NCBI GenBank assembly: GCA_046484625.1
Contig: JAWOIO010000162.1
Location: forward strand, 1 to 20,702
DNA from: DASUAO01 sp046484625
Lineage (GTDB): Bacteria; Actinomycetota; Acidimicrobiia; IMCC26256; PALSA-555
Direction: 5' to 3'
DNA length: 20,702 nucleotides
Below the pieces are notes generated by a model. It did not search any database. It saw only the letters and a list, made by a program, of their open reading frames with translations, and was not told where the DNA came from. Below are positions 7,017 to 14,604 of the stretch, in pieces; within the stretch, counting starts at the first letter, position 1, and the number at the start of each line of letters is the position of its first letter. Made by a program: the position numbers and the translations under genes.

Positions 7017-7526
7017 GTGATGGTGCGGCGCGTCCGCCTCGTCCTGCTGGTCGTGAGCCTGGTCGTCCTGCAGACGACGGTCTTCACGCACCTGCGCGTC
7101 TTCGGGGCCGTCCCGAGTCTTTGCCTCGTTGCGACCGTGGCGATCGCGTACGAGGAGGGGCCCGAGCGCGGCGCGCTCTTCGGGTTCCTGAGCGGCCTCT
7201 TCCTCGACCTCTTCCTCTCGTCGCCGCTCGGGCTCTCCGCCCTCTCCCAGGCCGTCGTCGGGTACGGCGTCGGCGCGTTCCAGGGCGCGATGCTCCGCGA
7301 GTCCAAGACCATGCCGGCCGTGCTGAGCGCCGTCGGCGGACTCCTCGGTGGCGCGATCTTCGCCCTGGTCGGTGCCGTCGCCGGAGAGCCCGGGTACCTC
7401 ACGGGAACGAGCCTGCGCGTGATCGTCGTCGCGGCGCTCTACGACGCGGTCGTCGCGCTCCCCGTCTTCGCCTTCACGCGCTGGGCGAACCACGACCCCG
7501 ACATCGGGTACTCCCGGCGCCGCTAG
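7017..7526 (+). CDS. mreD: Rod-shape-determining protein MreD
   Basis: This 169-aa integral membrane protein has about five hydrophobic stretches, beginning with VRLVLLVVSLVVLQTTVF. The MreD hallmark GFLSGLFLDLFLSSPLG follows an acidic loop (YEEGPERG). It is a conserved membrane partner of MreC in the elongasome. Both GTG 7017 and ATG 7020 are possible starts. GTG is preferred because AGGGG at 7002-7006 is 10 nt from it and 13 nt from the ATG. It sits 37 nt after mreC and is probably cotranscribed. Sequence identity within this family is always low, so the call rests on topology, the hallmark and position. Confidence 0.9.
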   Translation: MMVRRVRLVLLVVSLVVLQTTVFTHLRVFGAVPSLCLVATVAIAYEEGPERGALFGFLSGLFLDLFLSSPLGLSALSQAVVGYGVGAFQGAMLRESKTMPAVLSAVGGLLGGAIFALVGAVAGEPGYLTGTSLRVIVVAALYDAVVALPVFAFTRWANHDPDIGYSRRR

Positions 7527-7550
7527 TCCGGCGCCGCGAGCCCCGCGGCG
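7515..7550 (+). terminator. Two competing hairpins at the mreD stop
   Basis: CGGCGCCG (7515-7522) pairs with the same self-complementary octamer at 7529-7536 and puts the mreD TAG (7524-7526) in the loop. The alternative hairpin CGCCGCG (7532-7538) with CGCGGCG (7544-7550) shares bases 7532-7536 and cannot form at the same time. There is no T-tract. It may end the mreBCD transcript before the amidohydrolase gene. Confidence 0.4.
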
Positions 7551-7570
7551 ACGACGGGCCGAGGGGTCGC

Positions 7571-7576
7571 TAGCCT
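7571..7576 (+). promoter_or_regulatory. Putative -10 box of the amidohydrolase gene
   Basis: TAGCCT lies six bases before the GTG at 7583, the same spacing as TAGAAT before valS. There is no Shine-Dalgarno, so the mRNA is probably leaderless and the gene may be transcribed separately from mreBCD. Confidence 0.45.
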
Positions 7577-7582
7577 CGCGGG

Positions 7583-9241
7583 GTGCCCGCTCCGCCGCCT
7601 CGGCCGGGGCCTCCGCCGTGGTCCGGTGGACGCGACCCGTCCGGATCCCAGCCCGGGAATCGCGGAACGGAGCGCGTCCCTCGGGCGGCGCGGCGAGGCG
7701 CCGCCCCGCCCCCGTCGTCGCTGTCGCGCCGTGGCTTCCTCGTCGCGGCGGGCGCGACCGCGGCCGGAATCGGCCTGATCGCGCTCGATCCGTTCGGCGG
7801 TGGCTCGGACGCGCCCGCCGGCCCCCGTGTCGCTACGCTCCCCGGTGCGCGCCCCGTAGCGGACCCGACGACCCACACCTTCGACCTCGTCGTACGGGGG
7901 GGACGGGTGATGGATCCCGACTCGGGGTTCGACGGTGTCGCCGACGTCGGGATCGACGGGTCGACGATCGCCGCGATCGCCGAGGTCGCCGAGGGTACGA
8001 CCCGACTCGGCGGTCGGGCGACGATCGACGCGAAGGGCCTCGTCGTTGCGCCGGGGTTCATCGACATCCTCAGCTACGAGCCCAACGAGTACGGGATCTG
8101 GTTCAAGATCGCCGACGGCGTGACCACGAACCTGGGGCTGCACGGTCTGCAGTCGCGTGCGACGGACTACTTCTCCGTGTGGGGCTCCGACGCCAAGCGT
8201 CCGCCGACGAACTACGGCGGGGCGTTCAGCGATGCGTGGACCCGAGCGAACATCGGCCTCGGTGTCGACGACGCGGCGTCGCCGGAGCAGATCGACACGC
8301 TCGTGCGCATGTGCGAAGAGGACCTCACGAACGGCTATCTGGCCGTCGACTTCGAGCCCGAGTACACGCCGGGCCTCGCCTACGACGAGATCGTCGCGCT
8401 CGCCGCTGTGGCCAAGGACCGCTCCGTTCCGGCCACCTTCCATGCCCGCTACTCCGACGACGTCGCTCCGGGCACCAACGCCGAGGCGCTCGCCGAGGTG
8501 CTGCAGGTGGCTCGCGACACCGGCGTGCGGGTCCACGTCGAGCACATCATCAGCACGGGTGGCACCTACACCATGACCGAGTCGCTCGCGACCCTGGAGG
8601 CGGCCCGCAAGGACGGCGTCGAGGTGACGGCGTGCACGTATCCGTACGACTACTGGGCCACCTACCTCGCCTCGGCCCGGTTCAACTCCGGTTGGCAGGA
8701 GCGCTTCCACATCTCCTACGACAGCCTCGCGATCGTCGGGACGGGTGAGCGCCTGACCGAGTCGACGTTCGGGAAGTACCAGCGGGAGAACGCGCTCACC
8801 GCCGCGTACGCGATCCCCGAGGCCGACGTGCGGACGGCGCTCCGGGCCGACTGGGTGATGCTCGGCAGCGACGCGATCCTCGAGCCCGGCGACCGGAACC
8901 ATCCGCGCTCGACCGGCTGCTTCGCCCGCGCGATCGGGCGCTACACCCGGGACGAGGGGGTGATCGGGCTCATGGACGCGCTCGCCAAGGCGACCATCCT
9001 CCCGGCTCGCCTCACCGAGCCCGGAGCGCCCCAGATGCGTCGCAAGGGTCGACTGCAGATCGGTGCCGATGCCGACGTCACGATCTTCGACCCCGACGTG
9101 CTGATCGACCAGTCCACGATCGAGGCCCCCGGGGTCGAGTCCGCCGGGGTCCTGCACGTGCTGGTGGCCGGCCAGGCCGTGCGCACGCCCGAGGGGAACC
9201 GGCGCGAGGCCCGACCGGGCGCAGCGATCGTGAGCGGTTAG
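7583..9241 (+). CDS. Tat-exported amidohydrolase, D-aminoacylase-like, with altered metal site
   Basis: The 552-aa product has a Tat signal after a long Pro/Arg-rich leader: SRRGFLVAAG (Arg pair 49-50) followed by a hydrophobic stretch. The rest fits the D-aminoacylase branch of the amidohydrolases: FDLVVRGGRVMDPDSGFDG at the start, APGFID, a C-terminal HPRSTGCFARAIGRYTRDEG and RLQIGADADVTIFDPD. The usual H-x-H after 'GFID' is missing and reads ILSY (L163, Y165). The usual Cys of the GNCG-type loop is H187 (GLHG). Later candidate ligands remain: H287 (FHARYSDD), H321 (VHVEHI) and D430 (GSDA). It may act on an N-acyl-D-amino acid or D-residue peptide outside the membrane, or be a divergent enzyme. 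The substrate is unknown. It lies between mreD and mrdA, where the elongation cluster normally has no such gene. Confidence 0.8.
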   Translation: MPAPPPRPGPPPWSGGRDPSGSQPGNRGTERVPRAARRGAAPPPSSLSRRGFLVAAGATAAGIGLIALDPFGGGSDAPAGPRVATLPGARPVADPTTHTFDLVVRGGRVMDPDSGFDGVADVGIDGSTIAAIAEVAEGTTRLGGRATIDAKGLVVAPGFIDILSYEPNEYGIWFKIADGVTTNLGLHGLQSRATDYFSVWGSDAKRPPTNYGGAFSDAWTRANIGLGVDDAASPEQIDTLVRMCEEDLTNGYLAVDFEPEYTPGLAYDEIVALAAVAKDRSVPATFHARYSDDVAPGTNAEALAEVLQVARDTGVRVHVEHIISTGGTYTMTESLATLEAARKDGVEVTACTYPYDYWATYLASARFNSGWQERFHISYDSLAIVGTGERLTESTFGKYQRENALTAAYAIPEADVRTALRADWVMLGSDAILEPGDRNHPRSTGCFARAIGRYTRDEGVIGLMDALAKATILPARLTEPGAPQMRRKGRLQIGADADVTIFDPDVLIDQSTIEAPGVESAGVLHVLVAGQAVRTPEGNRREARPGAAIVSG

Positions 9242-9244
9242 CCT
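9239..9244 (+). promoter_or_regulatory. Possible -10 box for mrdA-rodA overlapping the amidohydrolase stop
   Basis: TAGCCT contains the TAG stop of the preceding gene and repeats the hexamer seen before mreB and the amidohydrolase. It would give a leader of about 53 nt for mrdA containing GGGAG (9289-9293). No -35 match is seen, so this is weak. Confidence 0.25.
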
Positions 9245-9277
9245 GTTCCGCACACGGGGCTGGGGCCGACTTTCGAC

Positions 9278-9307
9278 ATGAGCTCAGCGGGAGTGTTCGC
9301 AAGGTGA
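9278..9307 (+). CDS. Short leader ORF overlapping the mrdA start
   Basis: ATG at 9278 opens nine codons, MSSAGVFAR, ending at TGA 9305-9307, which overlaps the mrdA GTG as GTGA. The GGGAG likely used by mrdA lies inside it. No Shine-Dalgarno is obvious for this mini-ORF. It may be chance, or a coupling leader like the mini-ORFs before folC. Confidence 0.2.
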   Translation: MSSAGVFAR

Positions 9308-11268
9308 GCGAAGGCAACAGCCGGTCGCGTCTCGGCGTGATCGGCGTCATCGTGGTCGTGCTCTTCGCCGGGCTCTTCGTGCGGCTCTGGTTCCTGCAGG
9401 TCGCCACGTCGCAGAGCTACGCCGCCGAGACCCGGGCGAACCGGATCCGCGTGATCTCCGAGCCGGCCGTGCGGGGCAGCGTCCTCGACCGCAACGGCAA
9501 GGTCATCGTCAAGAGCGAGCTGGTGAACAGCGTCCAGATCCGTCGTGGGATCACGAAGGCCGAGCGCAAGCAAGTGGTGCCCGCGCTCGCGGAGGTGCTC
9601 GGGAAGAAGGAGAAGTTCATCGAGAAGCGCCTCGACAGCGTCCGCTACTCGCCGTACCAGCCGGTCCCGATCACCAACGACGTCCCCTACGAGACGCTCG
9701 TGTACATCAAGGAGCGCCCCGAGGTGTTTCCGCGTGTCGACGTGGTGCGCCGCAGCGTCCGGGTGTACCCGGACGGCGCTGTCGCCTCGCACCTCCTCGG
9801 CTACGTGGGTGCGATCAACGCCCAGGAGCAGAAGCTCTTCAAGGACGACGGCTACGGGCCCGAGGATGTCATCGGCAAGGACGGCGTCGAGCAGATGTTC
9901 GAGACCGAGCTGCGGGGCGAGCCGCGGGAGCGCAAGCTCGAGGTCGACGCGCGAGGGCGGTTCGTCCGCGAGATCTCCGACGTACCGGCGGTGGCCGGCA
10001 ACGACGTCCAGCTCACGGTCGACCTCGACATCCAGCGCATCGCCCAGGAGTCGCTCGAGCAGGGGATGCGCGCGGCGGGCGGACTCAAGAATTCGGACGA
10101 GAAGAGCAGGTTCGAGACGTTCAAGGCCACCGGCGGTGCCGCCGTCGTGCTCGACGCTCGAGACGGCTCGGTCGTCGCGCTCTCCTCGGCGCCCGCCTTC
10201 GACGTCACGAAGTTCACCGACGGCATCCCCGCCGAGGAGTTCGAGCTCCTCACCAACCCGGCCTCGAACTTTCCGCTCCTGGACCGGGTCATCCAGGGTC
10301 AGTACCCGCCCGGATCGACCTTCAAGCTCTTCACCGCCCAGGCCGCGCTCGAGGCGGGGGTCGTCACACCCGACGAGGTGATCTTCGATCGCGGGAAGGT
10401 GAAGTACGGCGCCGAGGGCAACGAAGAGGAGTTCAAGAACGCAGGTGGCGAGAGCCACGGCGCGGTGACCCTACCCACCGCGATCGCCGTCTCGAGCAAC
10501 GTCTACTTCTACACCCAGGGGTTCCGCTTCTGGGACGCGTTCAACAAGCGCGAGTCGCAGGAGAATGGACTCGAGGTCGGGTACGCGGTGCAGCGACTCG
10601 CCCGCAAGTACGGCTTCGGCAAGCCCACGACGATCGGCCTCGCCAACGAGCAGCACGGGCGGGTGCCCGACCAGAAGTTCAAGGAGCGGCTCAACAAGGG
10701 CAACCCCGACGAGGCCACGCGGTCATGGCTGCCGGGTGACAGCGCGGCCCTGGCCGTCGGGCAGGGCGACCTGCTCGTCACCCCGCTCCAGGAGGCGGTC
10801 GGGTACGCGACCTTCGCGAACGGCGGGACCCGCTACGCGCCCCGGCTCGCCGATCGGATCCTGTCCCCGGGAGGCGAGACCATCCTTCGTGAGCTCCCGG
10901 CGCAGAAGGTCGGTGAGGTCCCGGTCGCCCCCGAGGTCCGGGAGCCGATCGTGGCCGGACTCGTCGGGGCGACGAAGGGCATCGGGACGGCCGCTGCCGC
11001 GTTCTCGGGATACGGCGGGCTGGAGGTCGCCGGCAAGACGGGGACGATCGAGATCGCCGGCAAGCAGGACACCTCGGCGTTTACCGCGATCGTGAACCCG
11101 AACCCCACGCCCGACAGCGACGAGCCGCAGTACGTGGTCGTCGTCTTCGTCGAGCAGGGCGGCAACGGCGGGTCGGTGGCCGCGCCGATCGCCCGGCGCA
11201 TCATCGAAGCACTCAACGGCAACCTCGCCCCGGCGAACGTGCGCCTCGTGCCGCCGAAGGGGGACTGA
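9304..11268 (+). CDS. mrdA: Penicillin-binding protein 2, elongation-specific transpeptidase
   Basis: This 654-aa class B PBP cross-links peptidoglycan peptides during side-wall growth, in complex with RodA and MreC. A short cytoplasmic N-terminus is followed by one transmembrane anchor (about residues 10-30). The dimerisation/pedestal domain includes RGSVLDRNGKVI and KDGVEQMFETELRGEPRERK. The transpeptidase domain has the catalytic S338 in STFK (338-341), SxN as S397-S398-N399, and KTGT at 578-581, so the enzyme looks intact. The GTG at 9304 has GGGAG at 9289-9293, ten bases upstream, and no earlier in-frame start is available. It ends two bases before the rodA ATG, so the two products are made together. 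Confidence 0.95.
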   Translation: MSEGNSRSRLGVIGVIVVVLFAGLFVRLWFLQVATSQSYAAETRANRIRVISEPAVRGSVLDRNGKVIVKSELVNSVQIRRGITKAERKQVVPALAEVLGKKEKFIEKRLDSVRYSPYQPVPITNDVPYETLVYIKERPEVFPRVDVVRRSVRVYPDGAVASHLLGYVGAINAQEQKLFKDDGYGPEDVIGKDGVEQMFETELRGEPRERKLEVDARGRFVREISDVPAVAGNDVQLTVDLDIQRIAQESLEQGMRAAGGLKNSDEKSRFETFKATGGAAVVLDARDGSVVALSSAPAFDVTKFTDGIPAEEFELLTNPASNFPLLDRVIQGQYPPGSTFKLFTAQAALEAGVVTPDEVIFDRGKVKYGAEGNEEEFKNAGGESHGAVTLPTAIAVSSNVYFYTQGFRFWDAFNKRESQENGLEVGYAVQRLARKYGFGKPTTIGLANEQHGRVPDQKFKERLNKGNPDEATRSWLPGDSAALAVGQGDLLVTPLQEAVGYATFANGGTRYAPRLADRILSPGGETILRELPAQKVGEVPVAPEVREPIVAGLVGATKGIGTAAAAFSGYGGLEVAGKTGTIEIAGKQDTSAFTAIVNPNPTPDSDEPQYVVVVFVEQGGNGGSVAAPIARRIIEALNGNLAPANVRLVPPKGD

Positions 11269-11270
11269 CG

Positions 11271-12512
11271 ATGCTGCCCGCCCGCTCACCCGGCCGGCCA
11301 GCCGGCCGCCCGCCGGGCGTTCGACAGGGGCGCGTCCAGGGTCGCCCGATGCGGAACCAGCGCGCGATGCGCGCCGCGGGCGCGGGGCCTCGTCGCGGTC
11401 GGCGTTCCGTGCTCGACGCCGAGACGGCGGCGAGCCTCGACTGGGTGCTCGTCGTCGCGGTCAGCATGATCGCCGTCCTCGGGCTCGTGATGATCTACTC
11501 GTCCACCCACACGAAGGTCGAAGGCGACGCGTTCTACTTCGTGAAGCGCCAGGGGATCGCGCTCGCGCTGGGCATCGTCGTGTTCCTCGGTCTGCTCCGC
11601 ATCGACTACCGCAAGCTCCGCGACTTCTCGTTGCTGGCCTACATCCTCACGTGCGCCGCGCTGTTCCTCGTGCTGACGCCGTTCGGGTCCAACGCCAACG
11701 GCGCGACGTCGTGGTTCGCGCTGCCGCTCGGCTTCCAGTTCCAGCCCTCGGAGGTCGCCAAGTTCGCACTCATCGTGGCGCTCGCGGGGTACGTGAACGA
11801 GCACCGGGGCGACATCGATCCGTGGCGGCTCACGGTGATCATCGGCGTGGCGATGGTGCCGCTGGGCCTCGTGCAGCTCCAACCCGACCTCGGGACGAAC
11901 ATGGTGCTGCTCTGCATCGTCGTCGGTCTCCTCGCGGTAGCCGGCGTGCGGGCCCGCTACCTGCTCGTCCTGGTGCTGCTCGGGATCACCGCCGTCTTCT
12001 CGGTGCTGAACCTGGGGATCCTGAAGCAGTACCAGCTCGACCGTCTGACGGTCGTGGTCGACGCCGGCGACAAGAAACAGGGCGTCGCCTACAACCAGGA
12101 CCAATCGGTGAAGTCGATCGCGACCGGCGGCTTCGACGGCCAGGGGCTGCTCAAGGGGCCGCAGACGCGCCTCGGCTTCGTCCCCGAGCAGCAGACCGAC
12201 TTCATCTTCACCGCGGTGGGGGAGGAGCTCGGGTTCGTCGGATCGTCGCTGTTGCTGTCGTTGTTCGCGATCGTCCTCTGGCGCACCTGGCGAACAGCCC
12301 GGCTCGCCCGCGACTTCTACGGGACGCTCGTGTGCTCGGGCGTCTTCGCGATGTTCGCCTTCATGATCTTCGAGAACATCGGGATGACGATGGGGATCAT
12401 GCCGGTCACGGGCATCCCGCTGCCGTTCATGAGCTACGGCGGATCGGCCCTGGTGACCTCGTGCGCGTGCGTCGCGCTGGTGAACAACGTGTACATCAAC
12501 CGCTTCTCCTAG
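11271..12512 (+). CDS. rodA: RodA, SEDS-family peptidoglycan glycosyltransferase
   Basis: This 413-aa polytopic membrane protein polymerises lipid II into glycan strands together with PBP2. SEDS landmarks are FQFQPSEVAKFALI, QLQPDLGTN, the catalytic-loop region LGFVPEQQTDFIFTAVGEELG (D310 in TDFIF) and the C-terminal GIPLPFMSYGGSAL. The ATG at 11271 follows the mrdA TGA by two bases and has an AAGGGGGA site, giving an Arg/Pro-rich cytoplasmic extension of about 50 residues before the first membrane helix. A second in-frame ATG at 11349 with AGGG upstream would trim half of it. A perfect inverted repeat, GGCCGGC-CA-GCCGGCC (11292-11307), lies just inside the gene. RodA rather than FtsW is chosen because of its PBP2/MreBCD neighbours. 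Confidence 0.93.
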   Translation: MLPARSPGRPAGRPPGVRQGRVQGRPMRNQRAMRAAGAGPRRGRRSVLDAETAASLDWVLVVAVSMIAVLGLVMIYSSTHTKVEGDAFYFVKRQGIALALGIVVFLGLLRIDYRKLRDFSLLAYILTCAALFLVLTPFGSNANGATSWFALPLGFQFQPSEVAKFALIVALAGYVNEHRGDIDPWRLTVIIGVAMVPLGLVQLQPDLGTNMVLLCIVVGLLAVAGVRARYLLVLVLLGITAVFSVLNLGILKQYQLDRLTVVVDAGDKKQGVAYNQDQSVKSIATGGFDGQGLLKGPQTRLGFVPEQQTDFIFTAVGEELGFVGSSLLLSLFAIVLWRTWRTARLARDFYGTLVCSGVFAMFAFMIFENIGMTMGIMPVTGIPLPFMSYGGSALVTSCACVALVNNVYINRFS

Positions 12513-12569
12513 GCGCCGGCACCGACGACACCGGCCGGGCTCGGAGCCTGAGGCGGCTCACGACGCGGC

Positions 12570-12575
12570 TACCCT
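12570..12575 (+). promoter_or_regulatory. Putative -10 box of the radical-SAM gene
   Basis: TACCCT lies ten bases before the ATG at 12586 and fits TANNNT. No Shine-Dalgarno is seen between them, which suggests a leaderless or nearly leaderless transcript beginning a new unit after rodA. Confidence 0.4.
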
Positions 12576-12585
12576 GGGTCCTCAG

Positions 12586-14604
12586 ATGACCACCGACCTC
12601 CGGTCCGACCTGTGGCCGAGGATCGAGCCCCTGCTGCACGGGGTGGAGAAGCCCGCCCGCTACATCGGGATGGAACGGGGGAGTCAGGCTCCCACCCACC
12701 ATCCCGACCGGGTCTCGTGGCTCCTCGTCTACCCCGACACCTACGAGATCGGCCTGCCCAACCAGGGGCTCCAGATCCTCTACGAGATCCTCAACGAGCG
12801 TGACGACGCGGCAGCCGAGCGCTCCTACGCGCCCTGGGTGGACCTCGAGGCGGAGATGCGGGCCCGGGCGCTTCCCCTGTTCTCGGTCGACACGCACCGG
12901 GACGCGCGAGCGTTCGACGTCCTCGCGTTCAACCTCTCGGCCGAGCTCGTCTACACGAACGTGCTCAACTGCATCGACCTCGCGGGTGTCGCCGTCCGGA
13001 ACGAGGACCGCCGCGACGCCGACCCGCTGATCGTCGCCGGGGGCCACTGTGCCTTCAACCCCGAGCCCCTGGCCGGCTACGTCGACGTGTTCGTCATCGG
13101 CGACGGTGAGGAGGTCGTCGGCGAGGTGAACGAGGTGATCGCCGCCTGGAAGCGGGGCGGCAAGCGTGACCGTCAGGGAGTCTTGCGGGAGCTCGCCTCC
13201 GTGGTGGGCGTCTACGTGCCGTCGATGTACGAGGCGCACTACGACGGCAGTCGCCTCGCGGGGATCGAACCCCGCTTCCCAGAGGTCCCGCCGACCGTCG
13301 AGAAGCGGACGGTCGCCGACCTGGCCGACTGGCCCTACCCCAAGAACCAGCTCGTGCCCCTCATCGAGGTGGTGCACGACCGCCTCAACGTCGAGGTCTT
13401 CCGTGGCTGCACGCGCGGATGCCGGTTCTGCCAGGCCGGGATGATCACGAGGCCGGTGCGGGAGCGCCCCGAGGAGCAGGTCCGCACGATGGTGCGCGAC
13501 GGCCTGCGGCGCACCGGCTACGACGAGGTCGCGCTCACGTCGCTGTCGACGGCCGACTTCTCCGGCATCGAGGGCGTCGTCTCCGATCTCGTCGGCTGCC
13601 AGGACGGCACCGGTGGGGTCGGCGTGGCGCTTCCGTCGCTCCGCGTCGACGCGTTCACCGTGGGGATCGCGGCGCAGATCCAGAAGGTCCGTCGTACCGG
13701 GCTCACCTTCGCACCCGAGGCGGGCACGTGGCGGATGCGCACGGTGATCAACAAGCTGATCACCGAGGAGGACCTCTACGCCGCCGTCGACGGTGCCTAC
13801 TCGAACGGCTGGCGCCGCGTGAAGCTCTACTTCCTCACCGGGTTGCCCACCGAGACCGACGAGGACACGCTCGGGATCGCCGATCTCGCGAAGAACGTCG
13901 TGGCGGTCGGACGCAAGCACACGAAGGGCGCGAGCTGCACGGTGTCGCTCGGCGGGTTCGTGCCGAAGGCGCACACGCCGTTCCAGTGGTTCGGACAGAA
14001 CTCCGTCGAGGAGCTGCATCGCAAGATCGGGCTCGTGCGCGACGCGACCCGCCGCACCGGCGCGCAGCTGAAGTGGCACGACCCGGAGGCGACCTTCGCC
14101 GAGGGCATCGTGAGTCGGGGCGACCGACGGCTCGGGCGGGTGATCGAGCGCGTCTGGCGGGCGGGCGGGACGTTCCAGGAGTGGAGCGAGTCGTTCGACC
14201 TCGGTCGGTGGCTCGACGCGATGGCGGCCGAGGGGCTCGACCCGGACTGGTACGTGACCCGTCATCGTCACGAGGACGAGCCCCTGCCCTGGGACCACAT
14301 CAGCGCCGGCTTGCACCGGGACTTCCTCTGGCAGGACTGGCGGGCATCGCTCGACGAGCACGGGCTGCCCGACTGCCGGTGGACGCCCTGTTACGACTGC
14401 GGCGTGTGCACCGGACACGGGATCGAGCACGTGGTCGCGGCGGCCGTCGCGCCCGCCGGCGGGAGCCAGGGGACGGGGCAGGACCTCGCGGTGGGCGGTG
14501 CCGTGCCGGTGCAGTTCCTGGGGACCGCACGCGTCGGTGGGACGCCGGGACGTGCCCCGGATCGAGCACCGGTCCGAGCTGGGGAGGTGGGACGTGCGGG
14601 GTGA
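12586..14604 (+). CDS. Uncharacterised radical-SAM protein (TIGR03960-like)
   Basis: The 672-aa product has an N-terminal alpha/beta region resembling a B12-binding fold (about residues 35-190, WLLVYPDTYEIGLPNQGLQ and AGGHCAFNPEPLAGYVD). A radical-SAM core follows, with the CxxxCxxC motif at C275, C279 and C282 in FRGCTRGCRFCQAG. SLPSLRVDAF and LTFAPEAGTWRMR are typical of the YgiQ/TIGR03960 group. Near the end, TPCYDCGVCTGHG gives a second cysteine group (C597, C602, C605, C608) that could bind another cluster or zinc. The last 50 or so residues are low-complexity. No substrate is known for the family. It overlaps the next gene by 11 nt, and that gene is the linked partner (TIGR03936/DUF2344), fused to it in some genomes. 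Confidence 0.88.
   Translation: MTTDLRSDLWPRIEPLLHGVEKPARYIGMERGSQAPTHHPDRVSWLLVYPDTYEIGLPNQGLQILYEILNERDDAAAERSYAPWVDLEAEMRARALPLFSVDTHRDARAFDVLAFNLSAELVYTNVLNCIDLAGVAVRNEDRRDADPLIVAGGHCAFNPEPLAGYVDVFVIGDGEEVVGEVNEVIAAWKRGGKRDRQGVLRELASVVGVYVPSMYEAHYDGSRLAGIEPRFPEVPPTVEKRTVADLADWPYPKNQLVPLIEVVHDRLNVEVFRGCTRGCRFCQAGMITRPVRERPEEQVRTMVRDGLRRTGYDEVALTSLSTADFSGIEGVVSDLVGCQDGTGGVGVALPSLRVDAFTVGIAAQIQKVRRTGLTFAPEAGTWRMRTVINKLITEEDLYAAVDGAYSNGWRRVKLYFLTGLPTETDEDTLGIADLAKNVVAVGRKHTKGASCTVSLGGFVPKAHTPFQWFGQNSVEELHRKIGLVRDATRRTGAQLKWHDPEATFAEGIVSRGDRRLGRVIERVWRAGGTFQEWSESFDLGRWLDAMAAEGLDPDWYVTRHRHEDEPLPWDHISAGLHRDFLWQDWRASLDEHGLPDCRWTPCYDCGVCTGHGIEHVVAAAVAPAGGSQGTGQDLAVGGAVPVQFLGTARVGGTPGRAPDRAPVRAGEVGRAG
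14583..14587 (+). promoter_or_regulatory. Shine-Dalgarno that sets the start of the radical-SAM-linked gene
   Basis: GGAGG six bases before the GTG at 14594 decides the start of the downstream gene inside the 3' end of the radical-SAM gene. An in-frame ATG farther upstream (14498) has no comparable site and would create a 107-nt overlap. Confidence 0.6.
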
